Source of the DNA: Enterovibrio gelatinilyticus
Lineage (GTDB): Bacteria > Pseudomonadota > Gammaproteobacteria > Enterobacterales > Vibrionaceae
Length of the DNA stretch: 64,000 nt
Assembly: GCF_028683095.1 (NCBI RefSeq)
Contig: NZ_JAJUBC010000017.1
Location: forward strand, 1-64,000
Direction: 5' to 3'
Under the pieces are notes generated by a model. The model did no database searches. It was not told the origin of the DNA and saw only the letters and a program-made list of their open reading frames with translations. This document shows, piece by piece, positions 1-7,330 of this stretch; position 1 is the first letter of the stretch, and each line of letters opens with the position of its first letter. Position numbers and translations under genes: made by a program.

Positions 1-110
1 GTGGAATGTGGTTTTTGGCGAAATTCATTAGATCAAAAGGGTCGATGCGCGTCCTTCTCATTGTTTAGAAAAGAGATTTTGAGGGGATTCGCTAGATTTG
101 AACGTTAAGT
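1..110 (+). repeat. 3' end of an integron attC site
   Basis: The stretch before the first gene ends in AACGTTAAGTGC (core GTTAAGT at 104-110). This is the R'-type end of an integron attC recombination site, and the same kind of core recurs before each of the following genes. No matching left core is visible, so the site is probably cut by the window edge or degenerate. The orientation implies that the integrase and attI lie to the left, outside the window. Confidence 0.5.
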
Positions 111-133
111 GCTCTAAGAAGTTATGGAGAATT

Positions 134-433
134 ATGAAATTGCCCCACGACTGGTTTCACGCCGACTCAGAAGACAAAGAAATGTATGGGAAAGAGCTAA
201 ACCTAGAGATGCTATCTGGACATTTTTTGTTTTCTAAAAATATTGAGGTTTATGCCCACCGCAATGATGCGACTGATGACATTTTGTGTCGGCACATAGA
301 CGCAGAGGACTTATACACAGTTGTTCACTTAACATGGAGTATGAGGCCTGAAATTGACAACAAACATCCTACTGTAGAGTTTCATGGTTCATACGATGAG
401 TTTCTTCAATACAACTCAAAATTTTTCAACTAG
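134..433 (+). CDS. integron cassette protein of unknown function
   Basis: This is a 99-aa acidic, soluble-looking protein that I do not recognise. The longer reading frame opens inside the attC end, so I chose ATG 134, which has a GGAG motif about 5 bases upstream. The other cassettes here tend to start with ATGGA just after the attC. An ATGGA does occur at 124 in a different frame, and that frame stops after 37 codons. A single-base indel between about 124 and 145 could therefore have displaced the original N-terminus. There are no membrane segments and no signal peptide. It is the first complete cassette of the array and is followed by an attC site. Confidence 0.5.
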   Translation: MKLPHDWFHADSEDKEMYGKELNLEMLSGHFLFSKNIEVYAHRNDATDDILCRHIDAEDLYTVVHLTWSMRPEIDNKHPTVEFHGSYDEFLQYNSKFFN

Positions 434-462
434 TAGCTTGTTATCAAAGCATTCGAATATCG

Positions 463-583
463 CACCTAACAAAAGTGACCAAATGGACAAACTTTGCGCG
501 CTTTTTGGTTTTTTCTAGTACGGGATTACGGTGTAAGAATCTAATCTAATTATCAAATTTTCCTGTGTTGCTGGCGTTAAGTG
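463..583 (+). repeat. integron attC site
   Basis: CTAACAA at 466-472 and GCGTTAAGT at 575-583 match the two outer cores of an attC. About 120 nt lie between them. The right arm contains AATTTTCCTGTG, which is also found in the next attC. The left arm does not show the matching complement, so this site may be a hybrid or partly decayed. Confidence 0.55.
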
Positions 584-600
584 TAAATCAGGTATCGTTC

Positions 601-1125
601 ATGATCGTCCAAGAAGAGAGTAGAAAAGAGAATTTATTAAGTGCTGGTGTGACTAGCCAATTTATCGATGCCATAGACAGGCTTGAAGAATTGGGAGAAA
701 TTCAGTATCAAATACAAAAACCTGAAAGTGCTTATTGGTATCTTCCATCTATTGAGAACGAATATGAAATATTAAGAGGGTTCGATATCACCCCAATCTG
801 TGATGGTTCAAATGGAGACTCCTTCTACGTCTTGTTATCTAAACCTGACGAGAGAAAATTTGTCTACTTCGAGTTAGAAGCAGACGAAATATATAACGAT
901 TTTGGTGGTTCATTTCAGCTTCTATTGGCTCATATAATAATCGACCTAATGGATTTCTCCGAAGAGCAAAGCATTGAAGATATTACTAAATTCGCTGATG
1001 GCCTCGGGCTTCTTAAAGCCAAAGAGGTTATAAACACGGTCAGCGCATTAGATGAAGATACAGATATTGAGAAGTGGGAAGTAAATGTTCTACCCGCCAT
1101 CATTGGCGGAACACTTAACAAGTAG
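601..1125 (+). CDS. integron cassette protein, possibly SUKH-like
   Basis: This is a 174-aa soluble acidic protein. The upstream in-frame codons overlap the attC end, so ATG 601 is the likely start, with AGGT about 8 bases upstream. The first 60 residues look helical. The middle (about residues 45-105, with patterns such as ILRGFDITP and YVLLSKPDE) loosely resembles the beta-rich core of SUKH or other immunity-type proteins, but I could not identify a family with certainty. The stop codon lies inside the left core of the following attC, which is typical of compact integron cassettes. Confidence 0.6.
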   Translation: MIVQEESRKENLLSAGVTSQFIDAIDRLEELGEIQYQIQKPESAYWYLPSIENEYEILRGFDITPICDGSNGDSFYVLLSKPDERKFVYFELEADEIYNDFGGSFQLLLAHIIIDLMDFSEEQSIEDITKFADGLGLLKAKEVINTVSALDEDTDIEKWEVNVLPAIIGGTLNK

Positions 1126-1183
1126 CTGCACAGGAAAAATTACTCGCTGCGCTCCCAATTTTCCTGTGAGCTAGGCGTTAGCA
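1113..1183 (+). repeat. integron attC site
   Basis: This short attC of about 70 nt has left core CTTAACAA (1114-1121) and right core GGCGTTAG (1175-1182). The arms CACAGGAAAA and TTTTCCTGTG pair into a near-perfect hairpin, as expected for the folded bottom strand that the integrase recognises. Confidence 0.75.
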
Positions 1184-1205
1184 CTACAAATCACGAGCGA
1201 TAACT

Positions 1206-1529
1206 ATGTTCGATAGATTGCTATTAGATATGTCAGGAATATTGGACGAAGAAACGTTCCATGAGTACGTTTCCAAGAAGCTCAACTTCCCCGGACACTA
1301 CAGCTACAACCTTGACGCATTTTGGGATTACATCACTGATGATGAGCAGTCTTCGATGCCTAGAAAAATCGAAGTTGAAGGGATGGCAGCCCTAAAAATC
1401 CATCTTCCTGTGCTACATGATAGTTTTGTTGAGTGTCTACAAGACTACGTAAAAGTTTATCCGAATCGTGACATGGTTTTTCGGCAGGATAGTCCTTCCG
1501 GAGAAGGTTTAGAGTTCGAAGGTGACTAG
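1206..1529 (+). CDS. barstar-like ribonuclease inhibitor (integron cassette)
   Basis: This 107-aa protein is close in size to barstar (about 90 aa). The N-terminal half has the barstar family pattern: a short beta strand, then DEETFHEYVSKKLNFP, then YSYNLDAFWDYITD (roughly residues 14-47). In barstar, this segment contains the helix and Asp residues that plug the barnase active site. Known barstars neutralise a secreted or co-expressed RNase. No barnase-like gene lies next to this one, so it may act as an orphan immunity gene or regulate another target. The start is the ATG just after the attC end. Confidence 0.75.
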   Translation: MFDRLLLDMSGILDEETFHEYVSKKLNFPGHYSYNLDAFWDYITDDEQSSMPRKIEVEGMAALKIHLPVLHDSFVECLQDYVKVYPNRDMVFRQDSPSGEGLEFEGD

Positions 1530-1544
1530 AGGCCAGTATATAGA

Positions 1545-1672
1545 TCCGCGCGTACTAATAAGCAAATGAACAGAGACGTATACTCGTGGCGCATTTTTCC
1601 ATAGTGACGCTGTGATTCAGGCGTTTCATTCAATTTTGGGTGGTAAACGCCCGTTATTCTAACGTTAAGCAT
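1545..1672 (+). repeat. integron attC site (left boundary unclear)
   Basis: The right core AACGTTAAGC (1661-1670) is clear, and the preceding GGCGTTTCATTC and GGTAAACGCCCGTTA elements resemble Vibrio VCR-type attC sites of about 120 nt. The left core is not obvious and its position is a guess. Confidence 0.5.
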
Positions 1673-1682
1673 CAAGAGAGTT

Positions 1683-2069
1683 ATGGATCAGTACTCGTAT
1701 CAAGAAACCAAAGATGATGTTATCTCTATAATGAATGAGACCATCGAACATGGAAATTCAATTGGCGGCGGTTTAGGGCGCGCTGAAGTTGAGTATTGGC
1801 TTCGCCCACTTGAGCTAAATGAATCCAAGCCAACTCCCTATGCTCTCAAGTTGTTGGCAGCGGTATCAATTGGCTCTTTGAGGCATCAGAACAACTTGGA
1901 ACTAGAAGAGCTTTATTCAGTTGTGGAGTGGCTTGTTGAGAATATAGATGCCTCTGATGTTTCTCTTATAGATCCTGGTTCCGTAAATCAGCTTATTATT
2001 GAAACATCAGAGTCGTTCGGAGTAACACTTGCTAGTAAAATTAAGTTAGTGGTGTCACCAAATACTTAA
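1683..2069 (+). CDS. integron cassette protein of unknown function
   Basis: This is a 128-aa acidic, helical-looking soluble protein. It starts at the ATG 12 nt after the attC core, preceded by AGAGAG. A glycine-rich patch (SIGGGLG) near residue 27 is followed by two amphipathic helical stretches. No family is recognised. The stop overlaps the left core of the next attC. Confidence 0.6.
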   Translation: MDQYSYQETKDDVISIMNETIEHGNSIGGGLGRAEVEYWLRPLELNESKPTPYALKLLAAVSIGSLRHQNNLELEELYSVVEWLVENIDASDVSLIDPGSVNQLIIETSESFGVTLASKIKLVVSPNT

Positions 2070-2161
2070 CAAGTCAACGCACTCGGACTTGGCAAAGCTG
2101 TCACCTTTTTTGTTACAAAAAAGCCGCCAACTTCACCAAGCCGGTGTTTGAGGCGCTAGCG
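2064..2161 (+). repeat. integron attC site
   Basis: The left core is CTTAACAAG (2065-2073) and the right core is GGCGCTAGC (2152-2160), with about 98 nt in total. The interior can fold back on itself, with a GTTAC/AAAAAA-rich apical region. The arms are partly complementary. Confidence 0.65.
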
Positions 2162-2180
2162 ACAACCACAATTTCGAGTT

Positions 2181-2666
2181 ATGGAGAACAAAGTGAACGT
2201 AAGGAAAGCGATCAAGCAAGACTCCAGTAAGTTGTTAGAACTTATCGAACATAAAGCTGAGTTTGACCGAAGTATGAATGGGTTTGACGGCGAAATCTCT
2301 ACGACCAAAGAGAAGATTGAACGAACCTTATTTGGTGACTATCCGTTTGCTCATGCTTTGCTATTAGAAGTCGATGGCGAAGCTCTGGGGTTCGCTCTAT
2401 TTCATTATCGTTACTCTTCTTTTAGTGGCGAGCCGTCTATTTGGCTTGATGACTTGCTAGTTATTGGTGAGCATCGGTCAAAGGGATATGGTGCTGAACT
2501 TATGCATGCTTTGAAAACGGATGCTAAAAAGTCGTTAACTTCTCACATTTCATGGACAGCTAGCCCATATAACACCAAAGCACACGAGTTCTACAAGAAG
2601 TTAGGTGCATTAATCGAACGAATGGATTGTCAGAGACCGTATTTTCGTTGGGCGATTTGCGGCTAA
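2181..2666 (+). CDS. GNAT family N-acetyltransferase (integron cassette)
   Basis: This 161-aa protein is a single GNAT domain. Substrate-proximal strands come first, then IWLDDLLVIGEHRSKGYGAEL (about residues 93-113), which carries the acetyl-CoA-binding R/Q-x-x-G-x-G/A loop. NTKAHEFYKKLGA follows near the C-terminus and is typical of the final GNAT helix. It resembles spermidine/diamine-acetyltransferase-like cassette proteins. The acceptor is unknown. It starts at ATGGAG right after an attC and ends inside the next attC. Confidence 0.85.
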   Translation: MENKVNVRKAIKQDSSKLLELIEHKAEFDRSMNGFDGEISTTKEKIERTLFGDYPFAHALLLEVDGEALGFALFHYRYSSFSGEPSIWLDDLLVIGEHRSKGYGAELMHALKTDAKKSLTSHISWTASPYNTKAHEFYKKLGALIERMDCQRPYFRWAICG

Positions 2667-2758
2667 CAAAGCAATTGTGTCGAATTCATAAACGCGTGCC
2701 GACTCGTTACGCCCAAACATAGCACGCGTTCACTTGCCGCTTATTACGACGTTAAATT
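2661..2758 (+). repeat. integron attC site
   Basis: The left core is CTAACAAAGC (2663-2672) and the right core is ACGTTAAAT (2749-2757). The arms AACGCGTGC and GCACGCGTT form a perfect 9-bp stem, which supports an attC fold. This is the last clear attC in the array. Confidence 0.7.
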
Positions 2759-2763
2759 TCAAC

Positions 2764-3462
2764 ATGAATAGACGAAACTTTTTTGAATTACTAATTGGTA
2801 CACTTATAGGGGCACAAATTCTCGGGTGTAATGAAAATTCAGAAAAAAGAATGAAGATGCACATGAACATAAAACCAACCAAGCTTTCCAAGGAAAACTT
2901 ACATCAAAGTTTAAATCGATTACTAAATGCCTTTGAATCACATGGTATGAATGTCGAAGGCTCGCTTTTACCACCTATTAATGAAATTGAACTTAGAAGA
3001 AGATGTAGTTGGTTCCCTGGAGACTTACCTGACGAAGTTGTTGCGCTTTATGAATGGAGGGGCGGGCAAGAAAAGGATGCTTTGGAAACTGAGTTTCCTT
3101 TTTTGTTCAGAGATAACTCGTTCTGTAGTATTGATAGAGCAGAGTTTGAATATAAAGTTATGATGGAATCTTATGGTAAACATCTACCCGATCACGAGAT
3201 GCTTAAATACTCTTTTCCAATAGCTGCATTTAATGGTAGTTGGTACGTAATACCAACCAGAGGGCATAATCTAGACTCAACCCTAAAACGACCAGTTATA
3301 TCAGTCAATCAGGATATAGACATCTACTTTTACACAATTGAAAAAATGATTGAAACCTGCGCAGAATGGGTAGAACACGAAAATTACTCACCTGACGGGC
3401 TATACCCTGAAAGTTTAGAGATGAAAATTTGGAGAAAGCATAATCCTGCAATTTTTAGCTAG
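2764..3462 (+). CDS. SUKH (SMI1/KNR4) family protein with Tat-like lipoprotein signal
   Basis: This protein is 232 aa from ATG 2764. The longer frame would start inside the attC. The first 23 residues read like a twin-arginine lipoprotein signal: an RRNFF motif, a hydrophobic core, then a lipobox ending ILGC with the Cys near residue 22. The mature part has a SMI1/KNR4 core around residues 80-110 (LPDEVVALYEWRGGQ), the fold used by many contact-dependent toxin immunity proteins. A membrane-anchored SUKH protein in an integron cassette suggests immunity or envelope protection. No partner toxin is present. Confidence 0.65.
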   Translation: MNRRNFFELLIGTLIGAQILGCNENSEKRMKMHMNIKPTKLSKENLHQSLNRLLNAFESHGMNVEGSLLPPINEIELRRRCSWFPGDLPDEVVALYEWRGGQEKDALETEFPFLFRDNSFCSIDRAEFEYKVMMESYGKHLPDHEMLKYSFPIAAFNGSWYVIPTRGHNLDSTLKRPVISVNQDIDIYFYTIEKMIETCAEWVEHENYSPDGLYPESLEMKIWRKHNPAIFS

Positions 3463-3493
3463 AAGTACAACCAATCAATCTTAGGAGAATAAC

Positions 3494-4141
3494 TTGTACA
3501 AATTATTCTATTATCCGCGTAATGCCAGCTGGGCTCCTCACATGCTTCTTGAGGAAATTGGCGCCACCTATGAACTAGTGTTAGTCGATAGGAAATCCGA
3601 AGAACAAAAATCAAGCGAATACCTAAAACTCAACCCAACTGGACGCATCCCAACGCTAGCTTATGGTGACTCGGTTATTTTTGAAAGTGCTGCGATTTGT
3701 TTGCACTTGTGCGACGAACATCCCCAATCAAGTGTTATCCCAGACATCGGAGATCCAAGTCGACCAGAATTCTATCAGTGGCTCTTTTACCTAACCACAA
3801 GCATCCAGCCAGAGTTGATGTTGTATTTTTACCCAAACAAACACACATCATCTGTTGATACAGCTGAATCTATTTCAGAAACTCAGGAGAAACGTATCAC
3901 CGAAATGTTTGGTTTGGTCGATAAACAATTAGAAAACAAAGAGTTTCTAATTGGCAATCGACTCAGCGTTTGTGACTTCTTTCTATTTATGCTTTCGCAT
4001 TGGGCCAGTGGATTTAAAACACCTCCTTTGTCATTTGAACATTTAGGACGATATTTGAAAGATTTAGCTAAGCGGTCATCAGTCAAGAACGTGTGCGAGG
4101 TTGAAGGAACAAATTTGGATGCGTATACCCAAACAAACTGA
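3494..4141 (+). CDS. glutathione S-transferase family protein
   Basis: This 215-aa protein has a thioredoxin-like N-terminal domain (about 1-80) containing the cis-Pro loop NPTGRIPTL and the glutathione-binding ESAAI segment. A helical C-terminal domain follows, with LIGNRLSVCDFFLF, the N-capping box. It probably conjugates or reduces small electrophiles with glutathione in the cytoplasm. The start is TTG 3494, with AGGAG 7 bases upstream. No attC separates it from the SUKH gene, so either both share a cassette or the array ends here. The last residues and the stop are encoded within a short dispersed repeat (see 4125-4160). Confidence 0.85.
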   Translation: MYKLFYYPRNASWAPHMLLEEIGATYELVLVDRKSEEQKSSEYLKLNPTGRIPTLAYGDSVIFESAAICLHLCDEHPQSSVIPDIGDPSRPEFYQWLFYLTTSIQPELMLYFYPNKHTSSVDTAESISETQEKRITEMFGLVDKQLENKEFLIGNRLSVCDFFLFMLSHWASGFKTPPLSFEHLGRYLKDLAKRSSVKNVCEVEGTNLDAYTQTN

Positions 4142-4160
4142 ATATGCAGGATTCAGCGTG
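4125..4160 (+). repeat. ATACCCAAACAA dispersed repeat, copy 1
   Basis: ATACCCAAACAA followed by ATGCAGG and TTCAGCG also occurs at 53206-53239, and its first half occurs at 32939-32950. Here it overlaps the 3' end of the glutathione S-transferase gene and supplies its stop codon. A 10-bp inverted repeat (4138-4147 with 4194-4203) brackets the following stretch. Confidence 0.6.
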
Positions 4161-4220
4161 CTTGACCGAAGCGATGATAACCTCTGAAATCGAGCATATT
4201 CAGGTTGATTTGGTATATAT

Positions 4221-4406
4221 GTGAAAACACATTGGATACTCGATATTCTCGAGCGTCTAGGGTTTGAATCTGCCGAATGGCTTGATACCTATTCGAAAAT
4301 TGAGAATGGAACGCTCATTGGCACTGAGCCCTCCATTAAAGCGGTCCTATCCTTGCTTGGACGAAAGCGACTGTGCGAATTTCGCATACCCGCATCTACG
4401 CGTTAA
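4221..4406 (+). CDS. small hypothetical protein
   Basis: This is a possible 61-aa protein from GTG 4221. The segment TEPSIKAVLSLLGRKR faintly recalls the C-terminal helix of the VF530/DUF2132 family, but the match is weak and the protein could be a remnant. There is no clear Shine-Dalgarno sequence. The stop codon sits in ACGCGTTAAGTG, which looks like an attC right core, so the cassette array may extend to about 4410. Confidence 0.3.
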   Translation: MKTHWILDILERLGFESAEWLDTYSKIENGTLIGTEPSIKAVLSLLGRKRLCEFRIPASTR

Positions 4407-4706
4407 GTGTCACCAACCCACCGATTTGTGAAATAGACACCTCTGCGGTGGCTTTCACGTACCTGCTATACACTAACTATTTGTAAATTCTCCCTACCTT
4501 TCTTCTTACCAGTCTTCTTGATAGAAAACAGCCCACTTTTGAGCGCTATGATTAATGAATAGCCACCGACTCAGTAGACACTTTTGAGTCATTATTTCCC
4601 TAACTTTCCTTATCCGAAAAGAAAATTTTAGATCTCCAACTCTTTGCCGCTTCTGTCCAAAAGCGGTTTACAGCGTTCAATCTAAATCCTTCATCTCAAA
4701 TTCATT
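4407..4706. other. intergenic region between the cassette array and the mannosidase operon
   Basis: This AT-rich stretch holds no convincing gene. An attC-like GCGTTAAGT occurs at its very start. Otherwise I see nothing beyond the downstream terminator of the minus-strand operon. Confidence 0.4.
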
Positions 4707-4734
4707 CAAAAAAAAGCCGCTCGTAGGGAGCGGC
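4707..4734 (-). terminator. rho-independent terminator of the GH92 operon
   Basis: A perfect 7-bp stem (GCCGCTC / GAGCGGC, loop of 5) is followed on the minus strand by a run of T. It lies 44 bases after the last GH92 stop codon. Confidence 0.85.
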
Positions 4735-4777
4735 AAATCGTGTGAATCATATTGTAATAGTTATAGTGTGAGTATTC

Positions 4778-7276
4778 TTATGGCTTATTCACCATGGCTT
4801 CAGACTTCAGTGCTGTCATCACAAAGTGGAGGTTTCCACCTGCTTTGATATCGGCGTGTTTGAAGAAGAGGCCGTCTTCAAGAGGTTGACCGTTGATGGT
4901 CACTGACTTGACGTAGAAGTTGTCATCAGCGTTGTTGTCAGCGGTGATCTTGAACTCGCCACCTTCGACAGGGATGCTCACTTCATCGAACAGAGGTCGG
5001 CCAATGGTGTAGGTAGGATCAGCCGCGTTCACTTGGTAGAAGCCCATGGCTGACATGACATACCACGCTGACATTGCGCCAACGTCTTCGTTACCGATGA
5101 TGCCTTTTGGCTCCGCTAAGTACATGTCATCCAAAATGTGGTCGACGACCTCTTGGGTTTTCCAAGGCTCTGCAGTCCAGTTGTATAAGTACGGAATGTG
5201 GTGCGATGGCTCATTACCGAATGCCACCTGACCAATCAAACCCGACATATCTGGCGTTTCAGTGCCTTGGCTTTTAGCGGTAAACGTCGCTTCCAAGTTT
5301 GTCTTGAACGCCGCTTCACCCCCCATCACCTCTTTCAAACCCGCAATGTCGTGGGGCACAAACCATGTCCACTGCCATGCATTCCCTTCGGTGTAGTTCC
5401 CCGTTTCATGGGCCGTACCAAATGGGTCGAACGGTGCCATGAACGAGCCATCCATCATGACCGGACGCATAAAGCCAGTGACACCGTATTCGGCGTACTC
5501 CATCGGATTGTTATCGAAGTAATACTGGTAGCCTTTTGAGCGTTCTAGGTAGGTGGCTTCTGCTTGGGTATCGCCGGCCGCTTTCGCAATTTGCGCGATG
5601 GCCCAATCATAGAAGGCGTTTTCCAAACCGTACGACACGGACTCGATGGTGTGATCAGGGTCGATCGGATTACCCTCAGCATCACGTTGAATCGCCGGCG
5701 CAAACCCCTCTTTTTGGATGTAGTCGATGTGCTTTGTAAGAGTGCGATTCAATACTGGCACATCCCACTCTGTGGCAAGCGAGTCATAGTTGTCGTACGT
5801 GGAAGAATCAATCGCCGCCTTCAGGGCCAGCGCTTTTTCAGATTGCGTGAACGCGTCTGGAAATTTGGTGATCGCATCGGCAATCACAGCAACGGCTGGG
5901 TAACCCACCATGGTGCCAGTTTCATCCCCTAAGTGTTCCCACTTCGGCAGCAAACCACTTTCTGTATATTTCTGAACCAAGTTCTTCGCGTATTGAACGG
6001 CGCGTGTCGGCTCAGTGATGGTTTTCAGCGGGTGCAGGGCTTTGTGCGTGTCCCACAAAGAGTAAACCGAGAAGTTAGGAAGCGCTTCGGTGGCTTCACC
6101 ATACGCGATGGAGTATTCACCCTCGCCTTCACGGATTGAGCCTTTACCCATGCCGCGAAAGCTTCCATCCACATCTTGGTGAACCTGCGGTGCAATTTTG
6201 GTGTGATACAGCGCGGTGTAGAAAATTTCTTTCTGCTCGGCTGTGCCACCTTTCACGCTCAGGTTCAGCGCGTTTGCCCATTTTTCACTTGCTTGCGTAC
6301 GCGCGACATCAAACGACACACCCGCTTCTGCTTGGTGGTTGTTTTGTGCGCCTTCAGCACTGACGGCAGAGATCGCCACTTGTGCGTTCAGAGCCTGTGA
6401 TTCTCCCTGTTCAAACTCAACATACGCCGTCACGTCGGCTTTGATGCGTTTGACCGGTTTACCGTCATTGTCATAAACCAATTCGGAAATGTGTTCGGCA
6501 CTCAAACCATCGGCTGAGACACCGCCAACGAGGAGTTGCACGTTTTTGATTTTCTTGTCGAAGGTGGCGTGAAAGAAGATTTTTTGGTTCTTCGCCCAGC
6601 CAGAAAAATGCGCAGCATCTCGCTCACCCGTGATGGTGTAACCATCGTCACTGACCGTCAGTTTGTTGCGTAGTGAGGTCGAACCCCAATCGCTGTTAAG
6701 GATCGAGTTTAAATCGATCTTCAAACGCTGCGGTTGGCCTTCTGGATAGGTATAGCGATGGAAGCCCACGCGCTCAGAGGCAGTAAGCTCGGCTTTGATG
6801 CCGTTTTCAGCGATGTTCACGGAGTAGTAACCCGCTTCTGCCACTTCAGACGCTTTGTCCATCTTGACGGAAATCGCCTCGCGGTAATCGTCCGAATCTT
6901 CAATGTATTTCGCGTTCTCTTCCGTGAATGGAAGGAACAGAATGTCGCCCAAACCGCCCATACCTGTGCCAGACAGGTGAGTGTGCGAGAAGCCAAACAG
7001 TGTGTCTTTGTCATAGTGATAGCCCGACGAAGAGTGCCAGCCCATCAGCTCCGTATCTGGCGATAACTGCACCATGCCTTCTGGTACAACCGCACCAGGG
7101 AAGGTGTGACCGTTGAAGCCCGTGCCGATAAATGGGTCAACATATTTCAGAACATTTATTTCTGGCGACACAACGCCTGTATTTGGGTTTGAATCAGAAG
7201 AACTTGAATTGCAGCCAAACAAGAAAAGGGCGGCAGAGACTGACAGTGCAACCTTAGAAACACGAGAAATAGACAT
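4778..7276 (-). CDS. GH92 alpha-1,2-mannosidase-like lipoprotein (1 of 5)
   Basis: Family GH92 enzymes are calcium-dependent exo-alpha-mannosidases acting on N-glycan or mannan side chains. This 832-aa copy starts at ATG 7276, with AAGGA 7 bases upstream; the longer frame has no signal peptide at its start. The lipobox LFGC with Asn at +2 predicts an outer-membrane lipoprotein. GH92 signatures appear in order: YVDPFIGTGFNGHTFPGA, GFSHTHLSGTG, SLWDTHKALHP, GNEPSHHIPYLYN (Glu about 689, matching the position of the catalytic acid in characterised members) and GNEDVGAMSAW (acidic residues for the base). It is the last gene of the operon and is followed by a terminator. Confidence 0.93.
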   Translation of the reverse strand: MSISRVSKVALSVSAALFLFGCNSSSSDSNPNTGVVSPEINVLKYVDPFIGTGFNGHTFPGAVVPEGMVQLSPDTELMGWHSSSGYHYDKDTLFGFSHTHLSGTGMGGLGDILFLPFTEENAKYIEDSDDYREAISVKMDKASEVAEAGYYSVNIAENGIKAELTASERVGFHRYTYPEGQPQRLKIDLNSILNSDWGSTSLRNKLTVSDDGYTITGERDAAHFSGWAKNQKIFFHATFDKKIKNVQLLVGGVSADGLSAEHISELVYDNDGKPVKRIKADVTAYVEFEQGESQALNAQVAISAVSAEGAQNNHQAEAGVSFDVARTQASEKWANALNLSVKGGTAEQKEIFYTALYHTKIAPQVHQDVDGSFRGMGKGSIREGEGEYSIAYGEATEALPNFSVYSLWDTHKALHPLKTITEPTRAVQYAKNLVQKYTESGLLPKWEHLGDETGTMVGYPAVAVIADAITKFPDAFTQSEKALALKAAIDSSTYDNYDSLATEWDVPVLNRTLTKHIDYIQKEGFAPAIQRDAEGNPIDPDHTIESVSYGLENAFYDWAIAQIAKAAGDTQAEATYLERSKGYQYYFDNNPMEYAEYGVTGFMRPVMMDGSFMAPFDPFGTAHETGNYTEGNAWQWTWFVPHDIAGLKEVMGGEAAFKTNLEATFTAKSQGTETPDMSGLIGQVAFGNEPSHHIPYLYNWTAEPWKTQEVVDHILDDMYLAEPKGIIGNEDVGAMSAWYVMSAMGFYQVNAADPTYTIGRPLFDEVSIPVEGGEFKITADNNADDNFYVKSVTINGQPLEDGLFFKHADIKAGGNLHFVMTALKSEAMVNKP

Positions 7277-7294
7277 AGAATAATCCTTGACAAA

Positions 7295-7316
7295 GATGCC
7301 GCACACTGGCGGCATC
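7295..7316 (-). promoter_or_regulatory. intercistronic stem-loop in GH92 operon
   Basis: An 8-bp perfect stem (GATGCCGC / GCGGCATC, loop of 6) lies between the fourth and fifth mannosidase genes in transcription order, just before the Shine-Dalgarno of the last one. There is no T-run, so it is more likely an mRNA processing or stability element than a terminator. Confidence 0.6.
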
Positions 7317-7330
7317 GGGTCTATGAACAA

